Assembly (NCBI GenBank): GCA_030549775.1
Contig: CM060180.1
Coordinates: 86,131,172 to 86,195,171 of the forward strand
Length of the DNA stretch: 64,000 nucleotides
Direction: 5' to 3'
From: Tamarix chinensis
Taxonomy: Eukaryota > Streptophyta > Magnoliopsida > Caryophyllales > Tamaricaceae
Shown: positions 36,917-48,735 of the stretch, piece by piece
Position numbering within the stretch: position 1 is the stretch's first letter
How the letters are laid out: each line of letters starts with the position of its first letter
Made by a program: the position numbers and the translations under genes
Notes under the pieces: model-generated
Database searches by the model: none
What the model saw: only the letters and a program-made list of their open reading frames with translations
Told to the model about the DNA's origin: nothing

Positions 36917-37067
36917 GCCTGTCTATTTAATTTTTCACTTTTATATTTAGTATAATAATCGATAAACCCTAACCCTAATAAATTATAATACAACCTAACC
37001 CTAAACCTCATAAAACCCTAATCCTAAACCTCGCTAACTATAATTAAACCATAATATATAAATTCTA

Positions 37068-37128
<61 letters not shown>

Positions 37129-37130
37129 GT
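35746..37130. repeat. Cluster of TG, TA and TTA microsatellites 5' of the transposase gene
   Basis: (TG)n at about 35746-35775, (TA)n at 35853-35882, (TA)n at 36777-36810, (TTA)n at 36850-36916 and (TTA)n at 37068-37128; a (GT)n run follows at 37339-37356. The two TTA runs have matching flanks ('cctataattaaaccctaataa' before the first, a close variant before the second), so this is an imperfect tandem duplication of about 210-220 bp. Confidence 0.85.
36301..36324 (+). other. Isolated CACTA-type terminus motif
   Basis: CACTACAAAAAAATAGACG resembles the end of another CACTA family. No partner inverted end or flanking duplication was found nearby, so it may be a truncated element or a chance match inside the large element. 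Confidence 0.3.
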
Positions 37131-37968
37131 ACATAATTATTTCTCTCTATTTAATTATTCACTTTTATATATTCCTTATTTTCTATATCTATTTGATCCT
37201 CATTAAATAACAATCATTAACATATGCATCTCTAATTGAACTTTTCATTTAATGATGTGCATATGTAAAATATATTTTCATTTCATTATATCACATTTCC
37301 TATATCTTATAGCTAGTGTCCTATATTTATTAATGAAAGTGTGTGTGTGTGTGTGTATATAGTTTTTATGATGAGTGACATTATTAATAATTTGAAGTCT
37401 TTTATTTCTCTAGCTTCATATATAATTCTACACTCTCATACATGTTATATCTATATATGTAAAGTTCTCGGCCAACACATGCATTTGTTAATATATAACA
37501 GTAACGCAACAAATTTAACATCGGACAACAAAATATTTCACCCACACATTTTCGAACAACAAACTACAATTTTTCAATAAAAAACAAACACAGCCCTATA
37601 GCAACATGCATGCATATATATATATAAGTAGAGAAAAAGCTACGAGGAAAGAACAAAAACATATGTAAAAGGAGCGGCGGCGAGCAAGTTGAGAGCGGCA
37701 ACGATCTCCAAACACGATGGAGGACGAAGGTACAAGTGCTGGCTAGGTTCGAAAAAATGACAGCATGCACATACAAATCCAACAATGGCAGAGGGGTGGT
37801 GGAGAGTTGGCGGTGTGAGGGTTTCCCTTACTTGAGAGGAGCCAGAGTGTGGTGCACGGTGTGTTGGTGCGAGGGTTCGTAAGAGAAGGAGAGTAAGAGA
37901 GGGAAGTTGCAGAGAGTCTAAATTTTTGGCACAAAATAGAATTGAATGAAATAAAAGGCAGATTTGAG

Positions 37969-38234
37969 GTTTTAATAACGGTTCATGTAGGAACTGTTAT
38001 TAAAACTTTGAAACTTTTGACAACGATTCTTGTATGAACCATTATTAAAACCTCTTTCAATAACGGTTTTGCATGAACCGTTATTAAAACATCCATGCAA
38101 TGCCCTTTTAATAATGGTTTTTAACTATAACCATTATTAAAACTATCCCGGGCATTAATTTTCATGCATTTGACGATGGTTTTCGAACCACCATTATTAA
38201 TGTCCCGTTATTATTTCCCGTTTTTGTAGTAGTG
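37969..38234. repeat. Right subterminal repeats and terminus of the CACTA element
   Basis: At least four pairs of TTTTAATAACGG and its complement (37969-38150), mirroring the left end, followed by the terminal inverted repeat whose inward reading is CACTACTACAAAAACGGG. The flank AGA (38235-38237) matches the left flank. Confidence 0.88.
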
Positions 38235-38237
38235 AGA

Positions 38238-39078
38238 AGAATACCGTCGGATGATTATTACCCTACGTAATATTATTTACATTATGGACCCAAATTATAA
38301 TGGGTATGAGTGTTCTATCGACCCTTTCCCTAATGATGGTGATGTTATAGAGCTTTTGGTAGACATGTGGAGTGAGCCTAAGGTGATGGTGAATGCAGTT
38401 TTTGTGACAGGTACCTTAGTCAAATTAGAAGATTTTTTTTGCTTATGACCGAGCAAGGTCCCAGTAATGGATACCGATTTTATTTTTAGTACATGATATC
38501 TTGCACATTTTTTATAGAGAAGTCCAAAAATTGTGCTCCATTATCGGTGTTGAGATTAATAGCTGATATGGGTACATTAGGTGATGGGCACTTGGAGACG
38601 TACATGTTATACCAAGATGATCATCAATTTTGCTACCCCAGCTCATCCTTATCCCTCTTATTATACTAGATCATGGATTTGTTGTGGTGTAAACATAGGG
38701 AAGTATAAGGCGGATTGCTCCAATCGTGCATCATTTTGGAACACATAGCCACATCATCCATTAGACTTAAGTTCCCAATTTCATATATCAACATATTAGC
38801 ATGATGCCTTAGCCACTTTCCTTGGTTCCATTCTAAAACCCATCCAATAGTTCTTTATATAGTAATAGACAAAATATCAAGTGATGCCCCCATACATTAA
38901 GACATAAGTAGAGATGAATAATGATCTGATGGGTGGGTACGACCACTAGTTTAAAGAACAAAAGAAGGGTAGAGTTGATAAAGTTAATGGTTTTGATAAG
39001 CTAAATGAGGTGTAATTCACAATGGGAAGATTTAGACTCTCTTCTAGTGAAGAGGAGAAGGACAGACAACCTCTTGCA
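38238..39078. other. Unassigned stretch between the CACTA element and the LTR composite
   Basis: About 840 bp, moderately AT-rich. A 65-codon plus-strand frame (38251-38448) has no family signature that I recognise. It may continue the sequence interrupted by the CACTA element at 20453. The left target-site copy TTGCA of the composite lies at 39074-39078. Confidence 0.4.
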
Positions 39079-39394
39079 TGTAACAACCCAAAATTCACAA
39101 CTTTTTTTTTAAGTAGAATAATTTAAAATCGAAAACCAGTTAATTCTTGAGATGTTACCGCCACGCTTAGTACCAAACCGGTTCTTTCCGACTGTTTTAG
39201 TACCAAGTGCTAAGGCTAAGAAAAGATTAATATTAAACTCAAACCAAGAGTTCATGAAAGAATTAGAAGAATCATAACACCAAAGATCAGAGTACGCATA
39301 AAGGATTGTAATTCATATTCAAAAGAGAGATAAACTTACGATCGGTAAAAGATTTATTTTAAAATACGCAATACAAGTAATGAATCATAAAAGG

Positions 39395-42300
39395 TGTAGC
39401 ACCCCGAAAATTCACTATTGAAAAAAATTCTTCTAATTAAAAGAAACTTTGTGGAAGCAATTAATAAATAGTGAACTTTGGGAGTATTACCGCCACACTT
39501 AGTACCAGATCAGTTCACTCATACCGTTCCAGTACCAAGTGCTAAGGCTAAGAGAGTAAAATATCATTTTACGAGAAACTTAAGCACTTAAAAATCAGAG
39601 AAGCACAGTAAACACTTTACAAGAGAAAAATTCAACAACGGTGGTTACGAAATAACAAATACATTGAATTTAAAAGACACAAATTAAAACCCTAAAATTT
39701 CCGGACAGTACCTTACGTTCTTCCCCGAGAGCCCACTTGAATAGCACCTGAATACAACCTACAAGGGGTACTGCCCATTGAATAGGCAGGGGCCCACGAA
39801 GGGAACCCTTCAGTACTATGGTACTGAGTAACCCTTTAAAAACGCACTTAAAATACAGGCACACAATGTTACACATGATACTACTACATTCATATATAAC
39901 CATAGGTATAAACATGATATTCGGATCCACTTATTCGCACATCCAATAATTCAATCAGATACTAATAGCGGATATGTAGCATTCACTTTCATATATTCAC
40001 TTACTTAACAAGTCAACCAATATCAATAGGCCATAATGAGTAATCGATATATTTCGAGCCTTAAGGCCGTCGGTCCATCATTAATCAATCATCTCGATTA
40101 TTAGCATTTTTCCATAACTTAGTCACATCCAAAACAAATTTTATTGAGGGTAAAAACATCCTGGGCCACCATTAAATCCGGTGGATCAATACTCATGAAC
40201 ATCATCCAGGGCAAAATATCCTGGGCCACTATTATTTCCGGTGGATCAGTACTCATCATATAAATCAACTAGCCTCGACTCGTTAATCTTTCACTTTAAC
40301 AATTAGTATTTTCCCTTTTTATTTAGCACAACAATTCCATTTATTTGCCTCGATAGGGAGATCAAGAACCCAGGACACAAAGGTACACCAGTCGCACTGG
40401 TGCATAAAAGCTACTCAGTACCCTCCAACTAGTAACCCAGGGACGCAAAGGTACCACCCCCTAACTAGGTCTGTAGAGCTAGATAGAGTAGATATAGAGC
40501 ATGGCTGGGGCACAAAGGCACACCAGCAAATACCAAATAATCGTGGGCTAAACCACGTCTTTAGGGTAGCGACCCCTAAAGAGCCACCATTCCCGATCAC
40601 GAGGTCTTTTACTTTAAGTATTAGTGTCTTAGTTAATGGTGATCACAAAAGCACAACAATTAGATAATTATCCACTTTTAATTGTTCGGATATCATTAGA
40701 CATTTCTTATTCAAATGGTTGTTTAAGGTAACATGAATGAATCATTAAGGCCATTCTGAACTCATCTAATTCCGAATTAGAACTCGTTCTCGTGATACTT
40801 ACTAATAATCAAGTATTCTTACCTCGTTAATTAGCGTTATTAGAGTCATATTACGAATTCCACATTCACAACGATATATACTAGATACAAGCTACTCATT
40901 TTCCCCTTACTTATAAAATCACTAAGTCATCCCTTCCTTATATGATAAATTACCATATTATCCTCTTCGTTAGAAAATCACCAAGTTACCCCTTATTCGA
41001 TTTAGATTACCAAGTTATTAAGCATACTTATTAGGTCATTAATCCCCCTTAATAATTATTACACTTAATATACTTTCCATTTAGTTGGTTAGATTACCAC
41101 TTTGCCCTTTTTCCTTTATTATAATTAATAAATTATCCTTGAGTTGGCCAAATTTCTAAATTACCCTTCCTTATTATCCTAATTATCAAATTACCTTTAT
41201 TTCATTAATTACCAAATTACCGTCCTCTATTATCAATTACCAACTACCCTACTCCGTTATTAAAATTACCAAATTACCCCTGGTTGGTTAAATTACTAAA
41301 TTGCTCTTTTATATGATCATAATTACCAAACTACCCTTCTCCTTCATCAAATTTACTAAATCACCCCTTAGTCATTTAGATTACCCAAATTGCCCATCGT
41401 AATTGTCATGATTACCAAACTACCCTAATCCATTATTAAAATTACCAAAATACCCTCTAGTAGATTAAATTACCAAATTACCCCTCACATTTATCATATT
41501 TACCTATTTTACCCTTCTCCATTATTAAATTATCAAATTACCCTTTAGTTATTTAAATTATTATTTTACCCTTCTCAATTATTATAATTACCAATTTACT
41601 CCTTTCCAATTTCCACTTTTACCCCTTTGATTTACCAAAATTACCGTTTTTCCCCTTTACCTTCAAATTTACCATTTTACCCCTTAACTCCCAAAAATTA
41701 CCATATCGCCCTTTTACTTATAAAATTTCCATTTATCCTTGATTATAAAATTACTATCTTACCTCTTCTAATTTCCAAATTACATTATGCCCTTTAATCA
41801 CAAAATTACTATTTTACCCTTTAATTATAAAATTACAATTTTACCCCTTTTTTATAAAATTACCAAATTGCCCTTTTATCACAAATTACCAACTTGCCCC
41901 CTTTTATTACAAAATTACCCTTTATTACAAATTACAAAATTGCCCTTTGTATTATAAATTACCAATTTGCCCCTTTTATTACAAAATTACTATTTTACCC
42001 TCCTTTACTTCCAAAATGACCCATTTACCCCTTACTTCCAAAATTACCACTTATCCTTTTACTAACAAATTTACCATTTTACCCTTACCTCCAAAATTAC
42101 CAACTTATCCTTTTAATCAAGAATCACCATTTTACTCTTAATACACCCTTATTATTAAATTATTATTAATACTACATGAAATATTAACTTTAATGCCTCA
42201 TCCATGACTATTATAATTAATATAATTCTTATTAGCACATATATATATGTATTAGGCCATACTCTTGTACAATATACATTAATAAAATCCCCTAATGCTC

Positions 42301-44126
42301 AAAAAATATTAAACATGTATTAAATATCACAATAGCATATAACAACATGGATAATAATTACCATTTTCCTTAACAACCAATTTATCACCTCAAATAATAT
42401 TTCCATACATAGCAACAATCTATCATGCTTCCTTTTCATCAATCAACACAAGGACCACATATAATATACTAAACAACATATATCAAGCATAATACACATT
42501 AAAAATGCCTAATGTACTAACATGCGTTAATCCATGCATTTAAGCGAGATTTAACAATTACCTCGGTTTTTGCAAAAATGAACCTTACTGGTATTCCGGT
42601 TAAAGGTCCAAGCTTTGATTATAAAAACCAATACCTAAAAATAATATAAAGATTTATTACATTAGAAATAATAAAATCAAGTCATAAAACATTATAATGC
42701 TTAATTAATCAAATAATTAAATTAAAATAGTATTATACCTCAAAATTTTTACTCAAATAATTTAACAAGGGCGGGCAGCATGAGCTGCATGCAAGAAAAG
42801 TTGGAAGGGGGGCTCGAAGGTGGTAAAGGGGGGAGAAATGGGTATTTTCGGGTTGGTAGTTTGGGGCTAAGAAAGGAGGGGGTTAGGGGAGGATTTAGGG
42901 CAAGGGGATGGTATAGAGGTGGAGATGGGGTGTAAGTGGTGGTCGGGGATGCGTCGGAGGTGGCTAAAGGTGGCGGAAGTGGCGAGAAAGAGGCCGCGAA
43001 GAGGGGCTGCCGGGAAAGGGTCGAGATGCAGGCTGGCAAGGAAGCAAAATGGGGAGGAAAATGGAGGCTTTCAAGTGATGGTTTAGACCAAAGGAGGATT
43101 GGAAATTGTAGAGGGGGTTGCAGGGAGTAATAAGGTGGCTCAGGTGGCGGCAGAATCGGCGGGACGGCGGCAGAAGCGGTGGAGATTGGCGGCGAAACAA
43201 AACAGGGGAGAGAGGGGAGGAGAAGAAAGGAAAGAAGAGAGGATCAGGGGAAGGAATTTTGGGCTCGAAAAATGCCCGAATGGATCAGGAAAGGATGAAG
43301 AAAAAGGATGAGGAGAGAGAGGAGGGGATAGGGGCTCAGGGATGGCGTTAGGGTGGTAGGGGAATGGAGGTTGCAGGGAGAGGGGGAGAAAGGTGACAGT
43401 AGGGAGAGGGAGAGGGTGACAGGGTGGTGGGACCAGAAAATGACGCGAGGGAGAGACAAGGGAGTTAACGAGGGAGAGGGAGCTGCAGGTTGGGCGGCAA
43501 AAATGGTGGAGGGTGGCCGGGATTATCGTCGGTGATGGAGGAAGAAGAACGAAAGAAGAAGAAGAAGAAGAAAGGGTCGAGGGTGCTGCTGGGCGTGTGA
43601 GACGGGCGCACCGGCCAAAGGAAAGAAGCCCGGTCGAGGAAGAAAGAAAGGAAAAGGAGGAGGCGGCCGGGCTCACACACAAGAGAAGGCAGGGGGAACT
43701 GGGCCTGCAGCCCAGCGCGCATGGGGGGGAGAAAGGGTAGGTCGGCCAACCGGTGGCCCAAGGGAGGAAAAAGGAAAAAAGGGAAAAAGGGAAAAGAAAA
43801 AAATGGTTTTTAATTAAAATAATTTAATTTATAAATAATAAAGTAAAATATTTTTGGGTAATAAATTTACTTAATAATTTAATTTAATACAATTAAAATA
43901 TAAGGGTTTAAAAAGATAATTTAGTAAAATAATGGTTTGGGAGATTATTAAATAAAAGGGACATGATAAAATAATAAATATTTATTTTAATTTATTAAAT
44001 ATTTATATCCACATTTATATACTCAAAAATACACAAAATAATTAAATTAAAAGATTTAAAGGCTAATTTATCCAAAATAAAATTTATTTATTAAAACATA
44101 AGCTTTTAAAATTTTGGGAGATTACA
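39395..44126 (-). mobile_element. Solo LTR, family A, 4732 bp, TSD AAAGG
   Basis: It starts TGTAGCACCCC at 39395, ends GGGAGATTACA at 44126, and has perfect 5-bp duplications AAAGG (39390-39394 and 44127-44131). It has the same order of parts as 8193-13352: the conserved end, hairpin motifs (only two, degenerate, 40167-40240), a TTACC-type array (40915-42130), and a GC-rich purine-rich block (42770-43800). It interrupts the left arm of the composite, whose sequence continues directly at 44132. Confidence 0.92.
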
Positions 44127-44552
44127 AAAGGGGTAAATCCGATGTAAAGGAAATAGTAGAAGGAGGTAAAATAATAAGAAGAGGGAATCCGGCTACACTA
44201 TTCTCGAACTCAAAGCCAAAAATGTTCAACACACAACTCCGCTTGATGTGTCACCCACCTGTACAAAGTCAAAAGGGCCTACTACTCGTGGGAATGAGCA
44301 ACGCTCATAAAAGGGTGATCAGTACGCTACGTACTGAGCAAGGTAATCGTGCACTAAGGCCAACACATAACATCACATAAATAATGCAAAAGAAATAAAA
44401 TAGCATAATCCATCATGATAACATAATAACGTATAATCATTTGGGTAGATACATAAAGGCCCATTTATAGTCTAGATTAATTATTTAATTAATCTCTTAT
44501 TAGAACTCATTTCACACCATGCTTTTTATCAAATCCATATGAGTATGGGAAC

Positions 44553-44840
44553 CCCACTATTATAGCCGGTGGACCGGAAACACACAGGGCATAAAGCTCC
44601 TGACCACTATTATTCATTGTGGACCGGTTCGGCCCCTTCTTGCATGATGTTCTATTGTAAGTACTTAGTATCTTTCCCATGTATTGGCACAAATATGTTC
44701 AATTTTGTTAAGCATGGAATCCCCCACTATCATAGTCGGTGGACCGGAAATGCACATATACGAATCCTGACCACTATTATTACCGGTGGAACGGTTACAC
44801 ATAGGACATCATGCTCTAACCACTATTATTCGTCGATGGA
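44553..44840. repeat. Five hairpin motifs in the composite's left arm
   Basis: Five copies of the CCACTATTAT..CCGGTGGACCGG type near 44553, 44601, 44725, 44772 and 44819, several mutated (for example CATTGTGGACCGG). The same array appears inverted at 48968-49610. Confidence 0.8.
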
Positions 44841-46489
44841 CTGATCTAGGCTCGACTCAACAATCTTCCACTTTAAATGATTACTGTCTTAAGTGTATTA
44901 TTTGGAAATTTTCACCCTAAACATGCATGAATCACTACCTTACACTTTATCTTCCAACTGATCTGTATCATATCATAAGAACCCTGCACCTTCTAACTTG
45001 TCCAACAACCTTTCCTCTGTACTCAAAATCACACCAGAACTCCAACACCAAAATATATGGGTCAAGGCCCACTACTACACACCTTCAAGTCCACTCCACA
45101 TCTCACTTTAGGGTTCACCCCGAAACCCTAAGTTTAACTTTTGTGGTTCATCCCACTCCATTTCACACGACCCAAATCATTTTAACATTCCACACATCAC
45201 AACTCATAAATTTCACCCTCATAATTACACTTTAATCACCAAATATACATGACACCACAAAACCCTAAGCAGCTACACCAAACCCTAATTGTCTACACAA
45301 ACCCTAGCTCAGTCTCCTACGTACCATTATATTACTCAACGTACTATTTTTCATCCAAAGTGTTCAAACACCCAAACTACACTTACATTACCTTCCTCAC
45401 ACCCCAAATCAACTTTTCATACCTAAACTTCATGCCCATGCAAACGTTACACATCCCATGCAACCATTCGAATTTTTTATGCAAACCCTAAGCTCCCACG
45501 TGAAGCCCTAGATTCAACCATGCAAACCCTAGATCTATCCATATAAAACCCAAGATTCCGTCATACAAAATCCTAAATTCAATCCACACAAAACCCAAGG
45601 TTTCTCCATACAAAACCCTAAATTTAATCCATACAAACCATAGATTAGAATCTCTTATGTTACACCATAGATTAGATTATCCCATGTTACACCATAGATT
45701 AAATTCTCCCATATAAAACCATATATTATATTCTCCCATATAAAACCATAAATTATATTCTCCCATATGAAACCATAGATTATATTCTCCTATATAAAAC
45801 CATAAATTAGATTCTCCCATATAAGACCATAAATTAGATTCTCCCATATAAAACTATAGAAATTCTCCCACACAAAACCCTAAATTTCCCATTTTATTGC
45901 TCCACTCATAGATCATTAAAATACTTAGGTCAACTCACATCCCTTGGTCAACTTATTTCCCCATTCTCATTTTTCATCCTTTCCCCCATACAAACCATAT
46001 TAACATCCTCACATGCATGTCTTACAGGGTCACGACACATATCATCACATACCACAATATATCATCACATACGCATAGAACACATGCCATATAATGATAC
46101 AGAAACATACTTCAACTCCACGCCATACCACACATGAAATAAATATAATGATAAACATAGGATGCATAACATACAAAGCATATAATACACATCAACACAC
46201 AATAAGCCTTAGTAACACCCTTATCTAAAATGACACCGGCCTTGGAGCACACTCCTACGTCTCCTTATGACTTTAACTAATCTCACCTATATGAGGAAAA
46301 ACTAGAATTAGATTCCCTCCTATCAAAAATACTATTAATTATTATCTTATTCTAAGACTAGGCTTTTGATAAAATAATAAAATATTAATAATAATAACCA
46401 TTAACAAATTACTAAATTTGGCTAAAAATATCGGATATAATAGTAATAGCATAAAAGTTGATAATATAAGGTTGAAGATTTTATCCTAA

Positions 46490-46951
46490 TAATAATAATA
46501 ATGATACTAAAATAATAATAGTAAAGATACTAAAAATAATAACAATGATAGTATTAATAAGAATAATAATAATAATAGTGATACCAAAATAATAATAGTG
46601 ATAATATTAAAATAATAATAATAACGATAAAAATAATACTAAAAATACTAATAATGATCATAATAATAATAAGGATAATTATACTAATAATAATCGCATA
46701 ACAATAATAGTAATAATAGCAACACTAATAGTAAAATAGATGTAATAATAATAATGGAATAATAATAATCATTTTAAAATAGTAATAGTAATAATAATAA
46801 TAATAACAATAATAATAATAATAATAATAATAATATCATATTAATATTAATAGTAAAGATAATAGCAAAAATAAGAATAATAATAATAAAATCGAAATAA
46901 ATAAAAAAATATAATAGGGCTTCGACCCTCAATAGAAATAATAATAAAATC

Positions 46952-46988
<37 letters not shown>

Positions 46989-46990
46989 TA
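46490..46990. repeat. AAT microsatellite in the composite's left arm
   Basis: About 500 bp of AAT-type triplets with interruptions; the equivalent of 690-1140 and 23940-24310. The Ile-rich frame on the complement is an artefact. Confidence 0.85.
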
Positions 46991-47049
46991 TTTTGAATAA
47001 ATGAAATAAAATAAAATAAAGCTTGTAAAAATATGAAAAAAGGGTTGAG

Positions 47050-48270
47050 AGGGTCTAGGGTTCAACCTTAGGCTGGTGGTGACAGGCGGCACCGGCGATG
47101 GTGCACGGCGACTATGGTGATGACCGGAAAAAAAGAAGAAAAAGGGAAAAGTTGAATGCTAGGAAAATGAGAGGCAGAATGGAGGTGGGAGTTGGGGTGT
47201 TTAGGGTTGCCTAGGTGGAGAGGAATAGAATAAGGGTGATGGCACAACCAAAGGTGGTGGCGCACGGCAGCGACGATGGTGGCCAAATAAGGAAGAAGGA
47301 GAGAAAGAGAGGAGGAGAGGGAGGAAGAGGAAAAGGAGAGTAGGGGGACATATGGGAGGGTCTGTAGATGTTTTTGGGTGGTGTAGGAGGCAACGACAGT
47401 GGTGGAAGTGGTGGTGAATGGTAGCGCAAAGGGTGGCAGAGGCGGAGAATAAGTTGATTGGGAAAGGGACTTTGCACGGCCTAGGTGGCTCATGCAGGAA
47501 GAATCGAGGGATGAGGGAGGTTTAGGTAGTTAGAGGGCGGTGCAAGGATGAGTTTGGTAGGCAGATATAGCGACGAAGTTAGCCGGAGGCAGTGGAAATG
47601 ACATCTAAAGGAGTGGTGGCAGCAAAGTCGGAAAATTATGGGTAAGCAACCAAAACTCAATACATGGCTCAACCTGGGGGTATTTATAGGGTTTAAATGA
47701 GAGTGTGAGGTATGTGGGACGACGAGGGAATAGAGAAAGTAGGGTTAGGGTTCACCGGCGGTGTCATGTGGCTAGCAAAAATCCAGGTCGTGGTAGGGAA
47801 GGTGATAAGCTGGGATGAGGGGAAACATGCGAGAATAGGGGAGATTTGGTTGGGTGAAAAGGTCGACGGGTTAGCAGGGAAGAGGGAGAAGCGAAACTGT
47901 CGGTCAACGATGTGATCGGTGGTCGTGCAGGTCGTCAACGGGAAGGAGGAAGAAGGAAGAAGGGCGTGAACCGACGATTTGGGGAATAAAAGGAAGAAAG
48001 AAAAGAAGAGGGAGACCGGCTAGGAGACGGGCTAAATTTTTTAAATTAAATGATGCGTTTTAGGGGAAAAAGAAGCAAGGTGTCGTGCGGCGAGGGAGGA
48101 GGAAGGAAAAGGGGAACAGCTGCACAGGCTGGGCTAGCCGAAGGAAAGGAAAATAAGGATTGAGCTGTGGGAGGGCAGGCCCAATCGGGGGGAAAAAGAA
48201 GAGGAAAAGAAAAGGAGAAATGAAGAAAAGAAGAAAAAAGGAAAGAAAAAGGAAAAAGGGGAAAAGAAAA
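47050..48270 (-). promoter_or_regulatory. GC-rich block with a TATA box, composite's left arm
   Basis: A purine-rich, GC-rich block like those in the other LTRs. The complement has CCTATAAATACCCCC near 47680-47695, followed by a pyrimidine-rich leader, so minus-strand transcription would be expected. Minus-strand frames of 81-141 codons here are low-complexity. Confidence 0.5.
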
Positions 48271-48735
48271 ATAGTGGGTTGGGTTAATTAAATTAATTAG
48301 GATATTTGGGATATTTAAAAATAATAATATTTAAATAAAATAATATTTAAATCCCTTTTTAGGCTAATTTAGGATTTTTAAAAGGTTTTTCATAAATTCC
48401 ATTTTTAGTTAGCAAATTACTCTAATTTACTTCAATCAAATTATTTATAAAATTACTATTAATTTGGAACTATTTTATCCTCCTTATTTTAAATAAAATA
48501 ATTTATTTAATTAATTTCTAAAATAAAATCCTTAATTAGCTAAAATACCCAAATTTCTCTTAATTAAAATACTTATAATTTTTTTGATTTGCCCTAATTA
48601 ATTTCCTTTTATTTTAATAAAAATAATTAATTTAATTAATTTTTCTAATAAAATCTTATTTAACTATAATTTTTTAAATTAGAATTTTTGGGGCATTTTA
48701 TTACCTAGAATAAGGAAATAAGTGGACTTAGAGAT

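Larger units (their letters stand above)
20454..38234 (-). mobile_element. CACTA (En/Spm) DNA transposon, 17.8 kb, TSD AGA
   Basis: The left end starts CACTATCCCGAGAAGGGG at 20454. The right end, read inward on the minus strand, is CACTACTACAAAAACGGG from 38234. Both are flanked by AGA (20451-20453 and 38235-38237), the 3-bp duplication expected for CACTA elements. Both ends carry subterminal inverted units built on TTTTAATAACGG. Two gene remnants are read on the minus strand: TNP2 transposase (32621-35623) and a DUF8039/Ulp1-type gene (29280-32309). Nested insertions enlarge the left half: a solo LTR at 21515-25889, a copia-like LTR around it, and a repeat-rich segment at 26760-29112. The two terminal repeats agree well only at CACTA and patchily beyond, and the left tip is duplicated. 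Confidence 0.88.

Noticed and set aside
37000..37030. Telomere-like CCCTAA/CCCTAACCC words
   Set aside because: Only a few scattered degenerate copies, not an interstitial telomere array.
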